Positions 42,445 through 51,880 of a stretch of DNA of 64,000 nt are shown here, in pieces. Location of the stretch: positions 62,001 to 126,000 of the forward strand of contig CAJURZ010000002.1 of assembly GCA_910588905.1 (NCBI GenBank). The letters are read 5' to 3'. This stretch comes from an uncultured Eggerthellaceae bacterium. Its GTDB lineage: Bacteria; Actinomycetota; Coriobacteriia; Coriobacteriales; Eggerthellaceae. Position 1 is the stretch's first letter, and every line of letters begins with the position of its first letter. Below the pieces are notes generated by a model. The model had not been told where the DNA came from. It was given only the letters and a program-made list of their open reading frames with translations, and did not search any database. A program made the position numbers and the translations under genes.

Positions 42445-43320
42445 TCACATGATACTCAAGCCTACGGATATCTGCAGCGTGTAGAACGCCAGGCGCATCA
42501 GCAGGATGCCCACCAGCGCCATCACGACAGCTCCTGTGCTCACACCCACCAGGGCACCTGCCTTCGCGCCGCGCACGGCGAATGTGTCGCACACGCCGGT
42601 GCCCACCAGGCAGATGATGCCGCACGCGACGACCATCATGGCGCTCGCTACCAGGTCAGCACCACTCACCAGCGGATTGCTCATGCCACTGGCAGCTGTT
42701 GCTTGCACGGCGAATCCTCCGATGCCGAGCACGAGGCCTGCTGCCACCACGGCCAGCACTGCCGTCCTGAGCGAACCGGATCTGAGCTGGTCGGCACAAC
42801 CGCTGAGCGTGAGCACCAGCACACCCACTGCGGCACCGCCGAGCAGCGCGAAGCCGATCATCTGCACAGGGCCTGCGATCGTGTTCCATGAGGGAATGGT
42901 TTCGATCATGTAGGCAACGCCTGTGAACAGCGCGAATACGAGGCCCACTGCAGCCACGACCCACGCAAGGCCCTTGCGCACGCCGTCAGCCATCTTGCCA
43001 CTGACAGCCCAGATCCAGTAGATGAGCATCACCGCAGCGAAGGTGCAGCCAGCCACCAGCTCATTCGACAACGGAGAGCGACCGATCCCCTCGAACACGC
43101 TGAATGCGTTCATAGGGCTTGCCAAGTGGAAGAACGCGGCGATGAATCCGATCGCCACGAGCGCGACCGGGATGGCCGTGAAGCGATCGATGCGACGCAG
43201 AGCATCTGCATCGGGCTTTGCCACCGTGAACGCGATGGCCAACATCAAGAACGCACCAGCACCCACGGGGGCCAATGTACTGAACAGGGCAAGGGGCATC
43301 TCTGCGAAAGCTGCTTCCAT
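42445..43320 (-). CDS. dmsC: DmsC-family membrane anchor (proximal copy)
   Basis: This 291-residue eight-helix anchor subunit is directly after dmsB (one-base gap). It has the family marks ALFSTLAPVGAGAFLML, FHLASPMNAFSVFEGIGRSP and LSNELVAGC, and C-terminal LRLAFYTLQISVGL. It probably carries the quinol site for the DmsAB pair. Confidence 0.93.
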   Translation of the reverse strand: MEAAFAEMPLALFSTLAPVGAGAFLMLAIAFTVAKPDADALRRIDRFTAIPVALVAIGFIAAFFHLASPMNAFSVFEGIGRSPLSNELVAGCTFAAVMLIYWIWAVSGKMADGVRKGLAWVVAAVGLVFALFTGVAYMIETIPSWNTIAGPVQMIGFALLGGAAVGVLVLTLSGCADQLRSGSLRTAVLAVVAAGLVLGIGGFAVQATAASGMSNPLVSGADLVASAMMVVACGIICLVGTGVCDTFAVRGAKAGALVGVSTGAVVMALVGILLMRLAFYTLQISVGLSIM

Positions 43321-43321
43321 G

Positions 43322-43942
43322 CTACTTCACCTCCAGGGGATTAACGACCTTCACCGAGGCATCGGAAGCGGGCTTCGCGTCCTCAGAAGGCTTGATGTAG
43401 AAGTTCGGATCGGTGTAGTGCTTCTCAGGCAGGGGCGCGATGTTGGCCTGGTCGCCCTTGGTAGCCATCTCCTCGGTGGGCCCGAAGTCCAGAGCACGCG
43501 CCGGACACGCCTCCACGCACACAGGCTTCTCACCTGAAGCCAGGCGCTCAGCACAGCCGTCACACTTCACGGAATGGCCCTTCTCACGGTCAACCTTGGG
43601 AGCGTTGTAGGGGCATGCCATGTGGCAGTAGCCGCAGCCGATGCACTTGTCCTGGTCTACGGATACCAACCCGGTCTCGCTATCCTTATGCATGGCACCG
43701 GTAGGGCACACCTTCACGCAGGATGCCTCGTTGCAATGGTTGCACGCCATGGACAGCGGGTAGCTGACGCAGGTGGTGGTGAACGTACCGTCATCGGCCT
43801 TCTTCGTCTCGCCCAGCGTCACCTCGTATACCTTACGGAAGGCGATGCCCACAGACAGATCCTTGTAATCCTTGCAGGCCATCTCGCATGTCTTGCAGCC
43901 AGTGCAGCGAGTGCCATCGAAGTGGAATGCGTATTGGGTCAT
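43322..43942 (-). CDS. dmsB: iron-sulfur subunit DmsB
   Basis: This 206-residue protein carries four [4Fe-4S] clusters: CTGCKTCEMACKD, CNHCNEASCVKVCP, CIGCGYCHMACP and CDGCAERLASGEKPVCVEAC. It relays electrons from the membrane anchor to the DmsA cofactor. It has no signal peptide and would be exported with DmsA by hitchhiking. It lies 21 bases after dmsA. Confidence 0.96.
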   Translation of the reverse strand: MTQYAFHFDGTRCTGCKTCEMACKDYKDLSVGIAFRKVYEVTLGETKKADDGTFTTTCVSYPLSMACNHCNEASCVKVCPTGAMHKDSETGLVSVDQDKCIGCGYCHMACPYNAPKVDREKGHSVKCDGCAERLASGEKPVCVEACPARALDFGPTEEMATKGDQANIAPLPEKHYTDPNFYIKPSEDAKPASDASVKVVNPLEVK

Positions 43943-43963
43943 CTATCTCTCCTCCTCTCGCTG

Positions 43964-46384
43964 CTATGCTTTCTTGACGTTGCAGATGTTGGTGTGCTGC
44001 GGGTTACCCTTGGCCAGAGGCGAGGGCCGCTGCGTAGTGAGGGTATTGATGGAGCCACCCTTATCAACACCATCCTTGCCGCTCTTGATATCGCCGTCCC
44101 ACCATGCGCCCTGCGAGACCGCAACGGTACCTGGCACGACGCGAGGCGTCACCTTTGCCAGCATCTCGATCTTGCCGCGTGCGTTCTCTATATGCACGGT
44201 GTCGCCATGCTTGATGCCGCGCGGCTCCGCGTCCGCCGGATTGATCCATGCCTCCTGCGGATTGACCTCTTTGAGCTCGGGGATAGAGCCCCATGAGGAG
44301 TGGATGCGGCCGCGGTAGTGGAATCCCGTGAGGATGAGCGGATGCTCCTCAGTGGTAGTCTCTACGCCCTCCCATTCGGGGATATAGGCGGGAATGGCTG
44401 GCAGCGTGTCCATACCCTTGAGCGTATCGCCCTCAGTGAGCTTCCAGCCATCGGTGTCTTCCAGGAGCTTCCCCGAGAAGATCTCGATCTTGCCAGAGGG
44501 CGTGGTGAGCGCATTGGCGACCGGATCCTTGCGGAACTTCTCCATGGATACCGTGTGCGGATAGGCGCAGGTGTAGACGCCCATCTCCCGCATCTCCTCG
44601 AAGGAGGGGAGCTTGTCGTCCTCCGCGCGTGACTTCTCGTACAGCTCGCGGATCCAGTCCTCTTCCGTCTTGCCTTCGGTGAACGCGTCCTTCACACCGA
44701 ATCTATCGGCCATCATAGCGGCCATCTCATAGGCGGTCTTACGCTCGAACTTCGGTGAGGTAGCCGGAGTGCCGGTGATGATGTAGCCCCAATCAGAGCC
44801 GGTGGCTATCTGCGAGTGCTGTTCGAAGCGGAACAGATCGGGCAGCACGATGTCGGAGTAGTTCATGGAATCGCACATGACCGTGTCGATGCCCAAGATG
44901 AACTCACACTTGCTCTCATCGGCCAGGATCTCGTGAGCCTTGTTGATGTCGGAATGCTGATTGGTCAGGCAGTTCCCAGCATAGTTGATCATGTACTTGA
45001 TGTTGCTCTTGAGCTTGTCGGTCTTGCGCACGCCCCAGTCTTTGGCGCCCATATCCTCGCCGTGTTCGATGGCGTCGGTCCATAGGAAGCAGGAGATGGA
45101 ATCCTGGATGGGATTCTTGCCCTGTGGGAAGGATTCGAGCTTCGGGCTATTGCGAGCCTCACGAGTGCCGTTGCTGGTGCCAGGCAGACCCACCTGGCCG
45201 ACCAGGCAGGGCAGCGCCATGATGGACCATGCATTCCATTCGCCATTCGAGCGACGCTGCGGACCCCACCCCTGCACCACATAGACCGGTTTGGTGGTAG
45301 CTATCTCATCGGCAAGGCTGCGGATCCTCTCAGCGGAGATGCCAGTGATCGGCGCAGCCCATTCGGGGGTCTTCTCAACCTTGTCGTAGCCTGTGCCCAT
45401 GATGTAGTCCTTGTAGGACAGGTTCTGCCCCTTGTAGGCCTCGGGCATGGTCTCCTCGTCATAGCCCACGCAGTAGGTGTGCAGGAAGTCCTCGTCGGTC
45501 TGGCCGTTGGCGATCAGCTCATGGCCGAGCGCTGCCACCAGAGCGGCATCGGTGCCCGGATTGATGGGAAGCCATTCCTCAGAGTGGCCCATGACAGAAT
45601 CATTCATGCGCGGATCGATGATGTAGATCTTGGCGGGTGTGCGCTCACGCATGTGCACCCAGTCATAGTGCGTGGTCAGACCGCCCTGGCGCGTCTCGGT
45701 GGGGCTGGAGCCGAAGCACAGGATGAGCTTCGCGTCCTCCCCGGATGACAGCGAGCTGCCCATGTGGCCCTTTTCGCCGTACATGTAGGGCGTGATGGCG
45801 GTGATCTGGGCAGTCGAGTAGTCGCCATAGCGGTTCAGATAGCCACCAACCAGGTTCAGAAAGCGATTGAACGGACGCGACGTGGTGGCTGAGACGCCAG
45901 TGGCATAGGGCACGAACACCGCTTCATTACCGTACTTCTCGATGATCTCCTTGAGCTTGTCGGTTGCGGTGTCGATCGCCTCATCCCAGCTGATGCGCTC
46001 GTACTTGCCCTCGCCGCGCTTCGTCCCCTCTACGCGCTTCATGGGATAGTTGATGCGATCGGGGCTGTTAGCCCAGCGACGATAGGTGCGACCGCGCAGG
46101 CAGGCGCGCGCCTGCGGTGTGTCGAAGGCAGCATCGGGGGTGGTGTGGGTATCCACCCAAACGATCTCATCATCCTTCACGTGCATCTTCAGAGCACATC
46201 GGCCAGGACAGTTGATGGCGCAGTGCCCCCAGGTAGTCTTCTCCTCAGTGTTCGCTACAGCTACAGCAACTCCGTCACCGAAGAGCTGATCCGTTGCCGC
46301 GGCGCATCCTCCGGCTGCAGCCAACGCCCCCAACGCACCACTCGTCTTGAGGAAGGTGCGACGGGTGAGCTTCGTGTCAACCAT
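43964..46384 (-). CDS. dmsA: DMSO reductase-type molybdopterin catalytic subunit
   Basis: This 806-residue bis-MGD enzyme has a Tat signal (KLTRRTFLKTSGALGALAAA). The N-terminal cluster motif is HCAINCPGRCALK...RACLRG. GGYLNRYGDYSTAQI contains the predicted serine ligand to Mo as in E. coli DmsA. The C-terminal cap domain starts near HPLILTGFHYRGRIHSSWG. The physiological acceptor may be DMSO or another oxide; this cannot be read from sequence. I start at the ATG at 46384 with GGAG six bases upstream. The leader has a hairpin (CCTCCGG/CCGGAGG, 46410-46434). It heads dmsA-B-C-D-C and is divergent from a LuxR regulator. Confidence 0.95.
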   Translation of the reverse strand: MVDTKLTRRTFLKTSGALGALAAAGGCAAATDQLFGDGVAVAVANTEEKTTWGHCAINCPGRCALKMHVKDDEIVWVDTHTTPDAAFDTPQARACLRGRTYRRWANSPDRINYPMKRVEGTKRGEGKYERISWDEAIDTATDKLKEIIEKYGNEAVFVPYATGVSATTSRPFNRFLNLVGGYLNRYGDYSTAQITAITPYMYGEKGHMGSSLSSGEDAKLILCFGSSPTETRQGGLTTHYDWVHMRERTPAKIYIIDPRMNDSVMGHSEEWLPINPGTDAALVAALGHELIANGQTDEDFLHTYCVGYDEETMPEAYKGQNLSYKDYIMGTGYDKVEKTPEWAAPITGISAERIRSLADEIATTKPVYVVQGWGPQRRSNGEWNAWSIMALPCLVGQVGLPGTSNGTREARNSPKLESFPQGKNPIQDSISCFLWTDAIEHGEDMGAKDWGVRKTDKLKSNIKYMINYAGNCLTNQHSDINKAHEILADESKCEFILGIDTVMCDSMNYSDIVLPDLFRFEQHSQIATGSDWGYIITGTPATSPKFERKTAYEMAAMMADRFGVKDAFTEGKTEEDWIRELYEKSRAEDDKLPSFEEMREMGVYTCAYPHTVSMEKFRKDPVANALTTPSGKIEIFSGKLLEDTDGWKLTEGDTLKGMDTLPAIPAYIPEWEGVETTTEEHPLILTGFHYRGRIHSSWGSIPELKEVNPQEAWINPADAEPRGIKHGDTVHIENARGKIEMLAKVTPRVVPGTVAVSQGAWWDGDIKSGKDGVDKGGSINTLTTQRPSPLAKGNPQHTNICNVKKA

Positions 46385-46569
46385 GCTTATCTCCTCTCCC
46401 TTTCCCTCTCCTCCGGCCTTCGTACGCCCGGAGGCGTTCCCCTTCAGGCCGAGATCTTGAGGGCACTCTATACCGAAGCGCCCCAAAGAGGGTCACATAA
46501 AGTGGGTGATTTTTGAGAAATGCCCGCTCAGGCCCGTATTCATACCAACCGTATCCCGGCAAGGCCAGC

Positions 46570-46575
46570 TATACT
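46570..46575 (+). promoter_or_regulatory. -10 element (TATACT) of the luxR-type gene
   Basis: TATACT ends seven bases before the ATG at 46583, so the transcript would begin at or next to the start codon. This suggests a leaderless mRNA. A plausible minus-strand -10 for dmsA (TATAGA) lies near 46468-46473. Confidence 0.5.
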
Positions 46576-46582
46576 GAGCCCC

Positions 46583-48097
46583 ATGCGAACCAAGAGCGAA
46601 CAGAGTCCCTTGCGCCTACTGATACCCAACGTGGCCTCCTTGGGCTACGCATTGTTCCTGGCCATCAACGCCGCAGGCGTATGGGGAGGCGTATTCCCCT
46701 TCCTGCCCCTGGAATTCCAGACCCGCACGATCGTCTTCTGGTTCTTCTTCGCCCAATCCGTCGTCTTCTCCTTGAGCTATGTAGCCAGTTGCGTGGGATC
46801 CTATTTCCTCCCGGGTGCCACCCGGGCGTTCTTCGTGAAGCTGACGAGCACCATCTACTTCCTGGGATGGTGTTGCCTCATCGCTGCCATCTATGTGGAT
46901 GCAGCCGCGTTGGCTTTGGTATGCTTCGGAGGAGGCCTCTTGGGGTTGGGATCCACCGGCTTCTATATGCTCTGGCAGCGGCTGTTCGCCAGCCAAGATG
47001 CTGACACGGGTAACCATGACCTCCTGGTGGGAAGCGCTTGGGGCGCTCTGTTCTACTTCGCCTTGTATCTCATCCCCCAAGCAGTCACAGCCTATCTGAT
47101 CCCGCTGGTGTTCCTACCCCTGTTCGGCCTCTGCGTCACCCTGCGCAGCCGCACCATCAACGCAGAGCAATCCATGTTCGCCGATGTGCCGCGCGAGCAC
47201 CCCCATGTCTATCGGCAAGTGCTGGCCGACCACTGGCGCGGCGCCCTCTGCATAGGAGCGGTGGGATTCTGTGCAGGCGTCATGCGATCCGTCGCCGTGG
47301 CAGAGCCCACCATCGGCATCTACGTGAACGCCCTCTCCATGGCCGGGATGCTGGTGGCGGCGCTGGTGGTGCTCTGGCTCTGGAGCCTGAAGGATGTGCG
47401 GTTGTCCATCACCGACACCTACCGCGTGGTGTTCCCCTTCCTCATCACTTCGCTGGTGCTGCTTCCGCTCCTGAATGATGAGTATGCCCGCTGGCTTGCC
47501 GCCATCCTCTATGCCGTCTACGCGGCCTACACCATGCTGATGATGATGCAATGCGCCCAGATCTCCCGCGATCGCGGCATCAACCCTGTGCTCATCTATG
47601 GTTTCTACGGTGCCATCGTCTATACGCTGCACAGCTTAGGTTTCTTAGGAGGCACCTTCGCTGAAGATGTGCGCGTCATGGGCGTTGATCCCCTCGCAGT
47701 GGTGGCGCTCATAGCCATTTGGGCACTGGGGCTCATGCATTTCGTTGGGTCCGGCGGCTTCACCTCAGCGCTCTCCCGCCAAGATAGCCCGGAGGCCATC
47801 GAGCTCGTCTCCCTGCGGACGAAAGAGAGCAGAGCAGATGCCACGCCCCTTGAAGGATCCGTGGCGAGCGCCCCCGACCGCATCGCAGTGCAAGCAGCGC
47901 GCATCCAAGAGCGGTTCCGCTTGTCTGCCCGCGAGGCAGAGGTGATGGAGCTCTTGGCCCGCGGGAACTCTGTGGCGAGGATCGCCGAGGTGCTCGTGGT
48001 GTCAGAGAACACGGTACGCACCCATTCGAAGCGCATCTATACCAAGCTGGACATCCATAAGCGCCAAGAGCTGGTCGATCTGATCGAAGCCTTCTGA
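46583..48097 (+). CDS. LuxR-family regulator with polytopic membrane N-terminus
   Basis: This 504-residue protein has about 12 hydrophobic segments (residues 10-395), a 50-residue linker, and a C-terminal LuxR/GerE helix-turn-helix (LSAREAEVMELLARGNSVAR and VVSENTVRTHSKRIYTKL). Membrane-embedded LuxR proteins of this type are greatly expanded in Eggerthellaceae and usually sit next to respiratory reductase operons. It is divergent from dmsA and is therefore likely to regulate it, perhaps by sensing the substrate in the membrane domain; this is inference from position. I start at the ATG at 46583, eight bases after a TATACT hexamer. Confidence 0.9.
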   Translation: MRTKSEQSPLRLLIPNVASLGYALFLAINAAGVWGGVFPFLPLEFQTRTIVFWFFFAQSVVFSLSYVASCVGSYFLPGATRAFFVKLTSTIYFLGWCCLIAAIYVDAAALALVCFGGGLLGLGSTGFYMLWQRLFASQDADTGNHDLLVGSAWGALFYFALYLIPQAVTAYLIPLVFLPLFGLCVTLRSRTINAEQSMFADVPREHPHVYRQVLADHWRGALCIGAVGFCAGVMRSVAVAEPTIGIYVNALSMAGMLVAALVVLWLWSLKDVRLSITDTYRVVFPFLITSLVLLPLLNDEYARWLAAILYAVYAAYTMLMMMQCAQISRDRGINPVLIYGFYGAIVYTLHSLGFLGGTFAEDVRVMGVDPLAVVALIAIWALGLMHFVGSGGFTSALSRQDSPEAIELVSLRTKESRADATPLEGSVASAPDRIAVQAARIQERFRLSAREAEVMELLARGNSVARIAEVLVVSENTVRTHSKRIYTKLDIHKRQELVDLIEAF

Positions 48098-48149
48098 GCG
48101 CTTCGCACCCGTCCCCATGCTGATGCCAGCTTCGTGGTAAGGTGGCATC

Positions 48150-49046
48150 ATGGCGAAGGATGCTTACAAGGTACAGCGCAATGACACCCTCTGGCCGAGG
48201 AACGACCTCAACCGCTCAGCCTTCGTGGCGCGCGTCCAGGAAGAAGGCGGAGCGAGCTACCGAGACCTGCCTTGGCGCAATGTGGACGATGGCTATGCGG
48301 TGCTAGTCTCTGAGGTGATGCTCCAGCAGACCCAGGTCGTGCGGGTCAAACGATATTGGCCGCGCTTTCTGGAAGCCTTCCCCACCCTGTCGGCCTTAGC
48401 TGCTGCCCCTACTAAGGAAGTGCTGGCTCTCTGGCAGGGACTCGGCTACAACCGTCGTGCGCTCTCTCTGAAGCGCGCCGCCGAGCAGGTGACCGCCTCA
48501 GGAAGCACCCGACTACCTGATGGCTTCGAAGAGTTGATCACCTTGCCCGGCATCGGTCCCGCAACAGCATCCGGCGTTCTTGCCTTCGCCTTTCAGAAGC
48601 CCGCGGTGTATCTGGAAACGAACGTGCGAGCGGTCTTCCTCCATGAGCTCTTCCCCGATGAAGAGCAGGTGCCCGATGCAGACCTGCTCCCTTATGTGGC
48701 TGATACCGCTGATGTTCCAGATCCTCGCAGTTGGAACTATGCGCTCTTGGACTTCGGAGCTACCCTCAAGCGCAGCGGTGCCAACCCCAGTCGAGCCAGC
48801 GCCTCCTATAGCCGCCAATCCGCCTTCGAGGGCTCCCGTCGCCAAAAGCGAGCTGAACTGGTGCGCATCGTCTTGGATGCTGCTGAGGGTATCTCTCTTG
48901 CTAAAGCCAAGCAGGCCTTGGATGCAGCCGAGTCCGAACGAGGACACCCTGAGGTGGACGCAGAGCTCTTCGATTCCCTCATAGCTGACCTCACCCGCGA
49001 AGGCTTTCTGCACGCGAAAGGCGCCACCCTCTTCGTTGCTGAATGA
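48150..49046 (+). CDS. MutY-like adenine glycosylase without Fe-S cluster
   Basis: This 298-residue HhH-GPD DNA glycosylase has LVSEVMLQQTQVVRV with the MutY-type Glu (about residue 53) and the helix-hairpin-helix LPGIGPATASGVLAFAF (about 130). VYLETNVRAV occupies the position of the catalytic Asp, with Glu in place of Asp. After YALLDFGATLKRSG, the usual C-x6-C-x2-C-x5-C cluster is replaced by a Cys-free NPSRASASYSRQSAFEGSRR. It also lacks the C-terminal NUDIX-like 8-oxoG recognition domain. It belongs to a cluster-less subfamily also seen in other anaerobes. Substrate A:8-oxoG is assumed, not shown. Confidence 0.85.
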   Translation: MAKDAYKVQRNDTLWPRNDLNRSAFVARVQEEGGASYRDLPWRNVDDGYAVLVSEVMLQQTQVVRVKRYWPRFLEAFPTLSALAAAPTKEVLALWQGLGYNRRALSLKRAAEQVTASGSTRLPDGFEELITLPGIGPATASGVLAFAFQKPAVYLETNVRAVFLHELFPDEEQVPDADLLPYVADTADVPDPRSWNYALLDFGATLKRSGANPSRASASYSRQSAFEGSRRQKRAELVRIVLDAAEGISLAKAKQALDAAESERGHPEVDAELFDSLIADLTREGFLHAKGATLFVAE

Positions 49047-49049
49047 GAG

Positions 49050-49077
49050 AAGGGGAAGGGCTGATGCCCTTCCCCTT
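49050..49077. terminator. bidirectional terminator
   Basis: A perfect 12-bp stem AAGGGGAAGGGC/GCCCTTCCCCTT with a 4-base loop lies between the convergent MutY-like and lipoprotein genes. Confidence 0.85.
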
Positions 49078-49113
49078 GGCGTGGAACGGATGAGGCTGAG
49101 ATAGAGCTTGCGC

Positions 49114-49704
49114 CTAGCCGAAGATCGTCGAATAGATCGCGGTCTCAGCACCGGCAGCGGGAGCCCAGGTATTCCCCTCGCGCTCATAGGTGATGGTCAC
49201 CGGCTCATGAGTCACCACAGGAAGCTCTTCGACCATCTGCATGGTGCGATCGCCAACCCAGTCCATGATCTCCTGGCGGGACATATCCGCGAACTGCTCG
49301 GGGTTGTCCGCCATCTCAGTCTGCAGGCTATCCATGTTATCGGTGATGGACGAGAAATCCTTCGAAGTGAACGTCACCACAGCATCAGCGGTGTTCCCAT
49401 CAACGGTCACCGAGTCGATGACGCCGTCGAACCCTTGGAGCATCGCGCGCACCAGCTCTTCAGAGGAGATGCCCACGCTGGACAGGGTTGATGCATAGCC
49501 CATGGATGAGGCCATCTCGCTGACCGTGGCATCGTCCATGGCCTTGATCTGATCGATCTCTTCGGTGAGGCTCTGACGGATCAGCTCTTCGCTGTTGTCT
49601 TGGCAACCGGTGACAGCGCAGAGCGTCATCACCAAGAGCCCACCCATGGCCACGGCCAAGAGCGCCTTCTTCGCCTGATGGAGCACCTTTTTCGCTTCCT
49701 GCAT
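49114..49704 (-). CDS. small secreted lipoprotein
   Basis: This 196-residue protein has a basic, hydrophobic signal (KKALLAVAMGGLLVMTLCAV) ending in lipobox VTGC, so it is probably a surface lipoprotein. The mature part is acidic and helical-plus-beta (EELIRQSLTEEIDQIKAMDD), similar in style to the extracellular domain of the 39.6-kb DUF4190-like protein (DUF5105-like). AGGAGG precedes the ATG. Function unknown. Confidence 0.85.
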   Translation of the reverse strand: MQEAKKVLHQAKKALLAVAMGGLLVMTLCAVTGCQDNSEELIRQSLTEEIDQIKAMDDATVSEMASSMGYASTLSSVGISSEELVRAMLQGFDGVIDSVTVDGNTADAVVTFTSKDFSSITDNMDSLQTEMADNPEQFADMSRQEIMDWVGDRTMQMVEELPVVTHEPVTITYEREGNTWAPAAGAETAIYSTIFG

Positions 49705-49786
49705 CCTTTTCCTCCTTGTTCGGTACCCCCAAGGCGACCAACCCTGATGGGCACGATCATAGATACACTGGCAGTCTAGCAGATAG

Positions 49787-51880
49787 ATGGCCGCCGCCCC
49801 CGTATTCTCAGGGATAAATGAGTTCCTTCAGAAGGCGTTTGACCGTATAATCTCCGCGTATCATTTTGAGAAAGGCGAACGGGAACCCTCCCTTCAGATG
49901 GAAGCGCTTGCAGACCTCTTATCGTTGATCGTTCAGCCCTGCTATGCCCTGACCGGGAACTGGTGGGCCTCTATCCTGCTCTTCACGCTCATCATCAAGG
50001 TCATCCTGATGCCGCTCTCCCTCTGGGTCCAGAAGAACTCCATCGTGATGGTGCAGCTGATGCCCGCTCTCAACCGCATCAAGGTGCGCTACTTCGGCGA
50101 CGCGGAGACCATCGGCGAGAAGCAAAGCGCTCTGTACAAGGAGCAGCACTACCATCCCATGCTCAGCCTGATCCCCCTGGGGATCCAGATCGTGATCCTC
50201 TTCGGGCTGGTGGATGTCATCCATCGCATCACGGATGGAGGGGCGCCGGGCACGGAGTTCCTGGGGATGGTGCCTGTGGAAGACGGGGGTATGTCTTGGA
50301 TCATGCCCGTTCTAGCCGGGCTTTCGGCCGTGGCCATGGGCTGCGCCCAGAACCACATCAACCCGCTCCAACGGGAGCAGTCTCGGATGGAGAAGAACAC
50401 CACCAATGGCCTCTCCATCGCGCTGTCCTTCGTCTTGGGCATCTTCGTTGCCGCAGGCATGGCCTTCTATTGGATCTGCTCGAACCTGCTCTCCATCCTG
50501 GTGCAGGTGATCTGCAATCTGGTCATAGACCCACGAAGGTCCATCGACTACGCTGAGCTGGAGGAGAGCCGTAAGGAGCTGGAGGGCATCGATGCTCTCT
50601 CAGCGAACCGGCCCAAGTGGTATCAGCATGACCCGCTTACCAAGCGCGAGAAGGCGGATTTCAAGCGCTTCTTCGCCATCACGGGCAAGCATATCGTGTT
50701 CTATTCCGAGGGCAGCGGCTTCTACAAGTATTTCCGCGGGGCCATCCAGTGGCTTTTGGAGAATTCCGATATCCGCATCCATTACGTGACCAATGATCCG
50801 AACGACCAGATCTTCGCCCTAGCGAAGCAGCATCCGCGCATCTTCCCCTATTTCATCGGCGAGAAGAAGGCCATCACGCTCATGATGAAGATGGATGCCG
50901 ACGTGGTGGTCACCACCCTCGGAGACTTGGATAACTTCTATATCAAGCGCTCCTACGTGCGCAAGGACATCGAATACGTCTATATGTTCCACCACATGAC
51001 CTCTATGGATATGACCTCCACCGTAGGAGAATACGATCATTACGACACGCTGCTCTGTACGGGACCTCACCAGGTTGAGGAGATGCGCGTGATAGAGGCG
51101 CACCGCGGCCTTGACCCCAAGAACCTAGTGGAGTGCGGCTACGACCTGATAGACCGTGATATCAGCGAATGGGAGGTGCGCAAGGCCGATATAGAGGCGG
51201 CCAAGGACAGGCCCCAGATCCTGCTGGCACCCAGCTGGCAGGAAGACAACCTGATGGATAGCTGCGCTGATGAGCTGGTCTCCTCCTTGCTGGGTAAGGG
51301 ATACCGCATCATCGTGCGACCTCACCCCGAATACCTGAAGCGCTACAAGCCTCGTTGGGAGGCATTCCAGGCGCGCTTCGCGGGCATCAACGAAGAGGAG
51401 CTCGTCTTCGAGCAGGACTTCAGCTCCAGCGATTCCATCCTAGCCGCTGATGTCCTGGTGACCGATTGGTCCTCGGTGTTCTGTGAATTCTGCTTCACCA
51501 CCCTGCGCCCGGCGGTGTTCATCAACACCGACCCCAAGGTCAGGAATCCGAATTGGCGGGAGTTCGGCATAGATTCCACGGATATCTCCTTGCGAGACCG
51601 CGTGGGCCAGTCGCTCGATAAGGATGAGCTCGATCGATTCAGCGGCGTTATCGAGACCATGCTCAGCGAGCGAGAGCGCTGGCGGGATGAGATAGAGGAT
51701 ATCCGCAGCGGCTTCGTGTTCAATTTAGGCCAAGGTGGTCAGACCGCCGGTGCATACCTGCTCAAAGCCGTGCTCGAAAAGCAGCAGGCACGCGAGGCGG
51801 CCGCTTCGGCTTCGAAAGCGAACCCCAATGCAGGCCTCGGCACTGAGGCCGACGAGGGAGGGGGCTGCCATGCTGCCTAG
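49787..51880 (+). CDS. YidC-like domain fused to TagF/TagB-like glycerophosphotransferase
   Basis: This 697-residue protein joins two families. Residues about 38-250 resemble the YidC/Oxa1 insertase core: LSLIVQPCYALTGNWWASIL, then ILMPLSLWVQKNSIVMVQLM, PALNRIKVRYFGD and a C-terminal FYWICSNLLSILVQ. Residues about 290-670 are a CDP-glycerol:poly(glycerophosphate) transferase domain, with YMFHHMTSMDMT (His, about 401), IIVRPHPEYLKRY (about 511) and VLVTDWSSVFCEF (about 558). The latter enzymes polymerise teichoic acid from CDP-glycerol or CDP-ribitol. A start at 49898, just before the YidC core and downstream of a TATAAT at 49845-49850, is an alternative. The stop overlaps the sulfatase gene, so the pair forms one unit. 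The insertase part may serve only as membrane anchor. Confidence 0.85.
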   Translation: MAAAPVFSGINEFLQKAFDRIISAYHFEKGEREPSLQMEALADLLSLIVQPCYALTGNWWASILLFTLIIKVILMPLSLWVQKNSIVMVQLMPALNRIKVRYFGDAETIGEKQSALYKEQHYHPMLSLIPLGIQIVILFGLVDVIHRITDGGAPGTEFLGMVPVEDGGMSWIMPVLAGLSAVAMGCAQNHINPLQREQSRMEKNTTNGLSIALSFVLGIFVAAGMAFYWICSNLLSILVQVICNLVIDPRRSIDYAELEESRKELEGIDALSANRPKWYQHDPLTKREKADFKRFFAITGKHIVFYSEGSGFYKYFRGAIQWLLENSDIRIHYVTNDPNDQIFALAKQHPRIFPYFIGEKKAITLMMKMDADVVVTTLGDLDNFYIKRSYVRKDIEYVYMFHHMTSMDMTSTVGEYDHYDTLLCTGPHQVEEMRVIEAHRGLDPKNLVECGYDLIDRDISEWEVRKADIEAAKDRPQILLAPSWQEDNLMDSCADELVSSLLGKGYRIIVRPHPEYLKRYKPRWEAFQARFAGINEEELVFEQDFSSSDSILAADVLVTDWSSVFCEFCFTTLRPAVFINTDPKVRNPNWREFGIDSTDISLRDRVGQSLDKDELDRFSGVIETMLSERERWRDEIEDIRSGFVFNLGQGGQTAGAYLLKAVLEKQQAREAAASASKANPNAGLGTEADEGGGCHAA

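Noticed and set aside
46384..46500. Molybdenum-cofactor riboswitch in the dmsA leader
   Set aside because: Only a simple 7-bp hairpin is visible; none of the conserved riboswitch blocks could be found.
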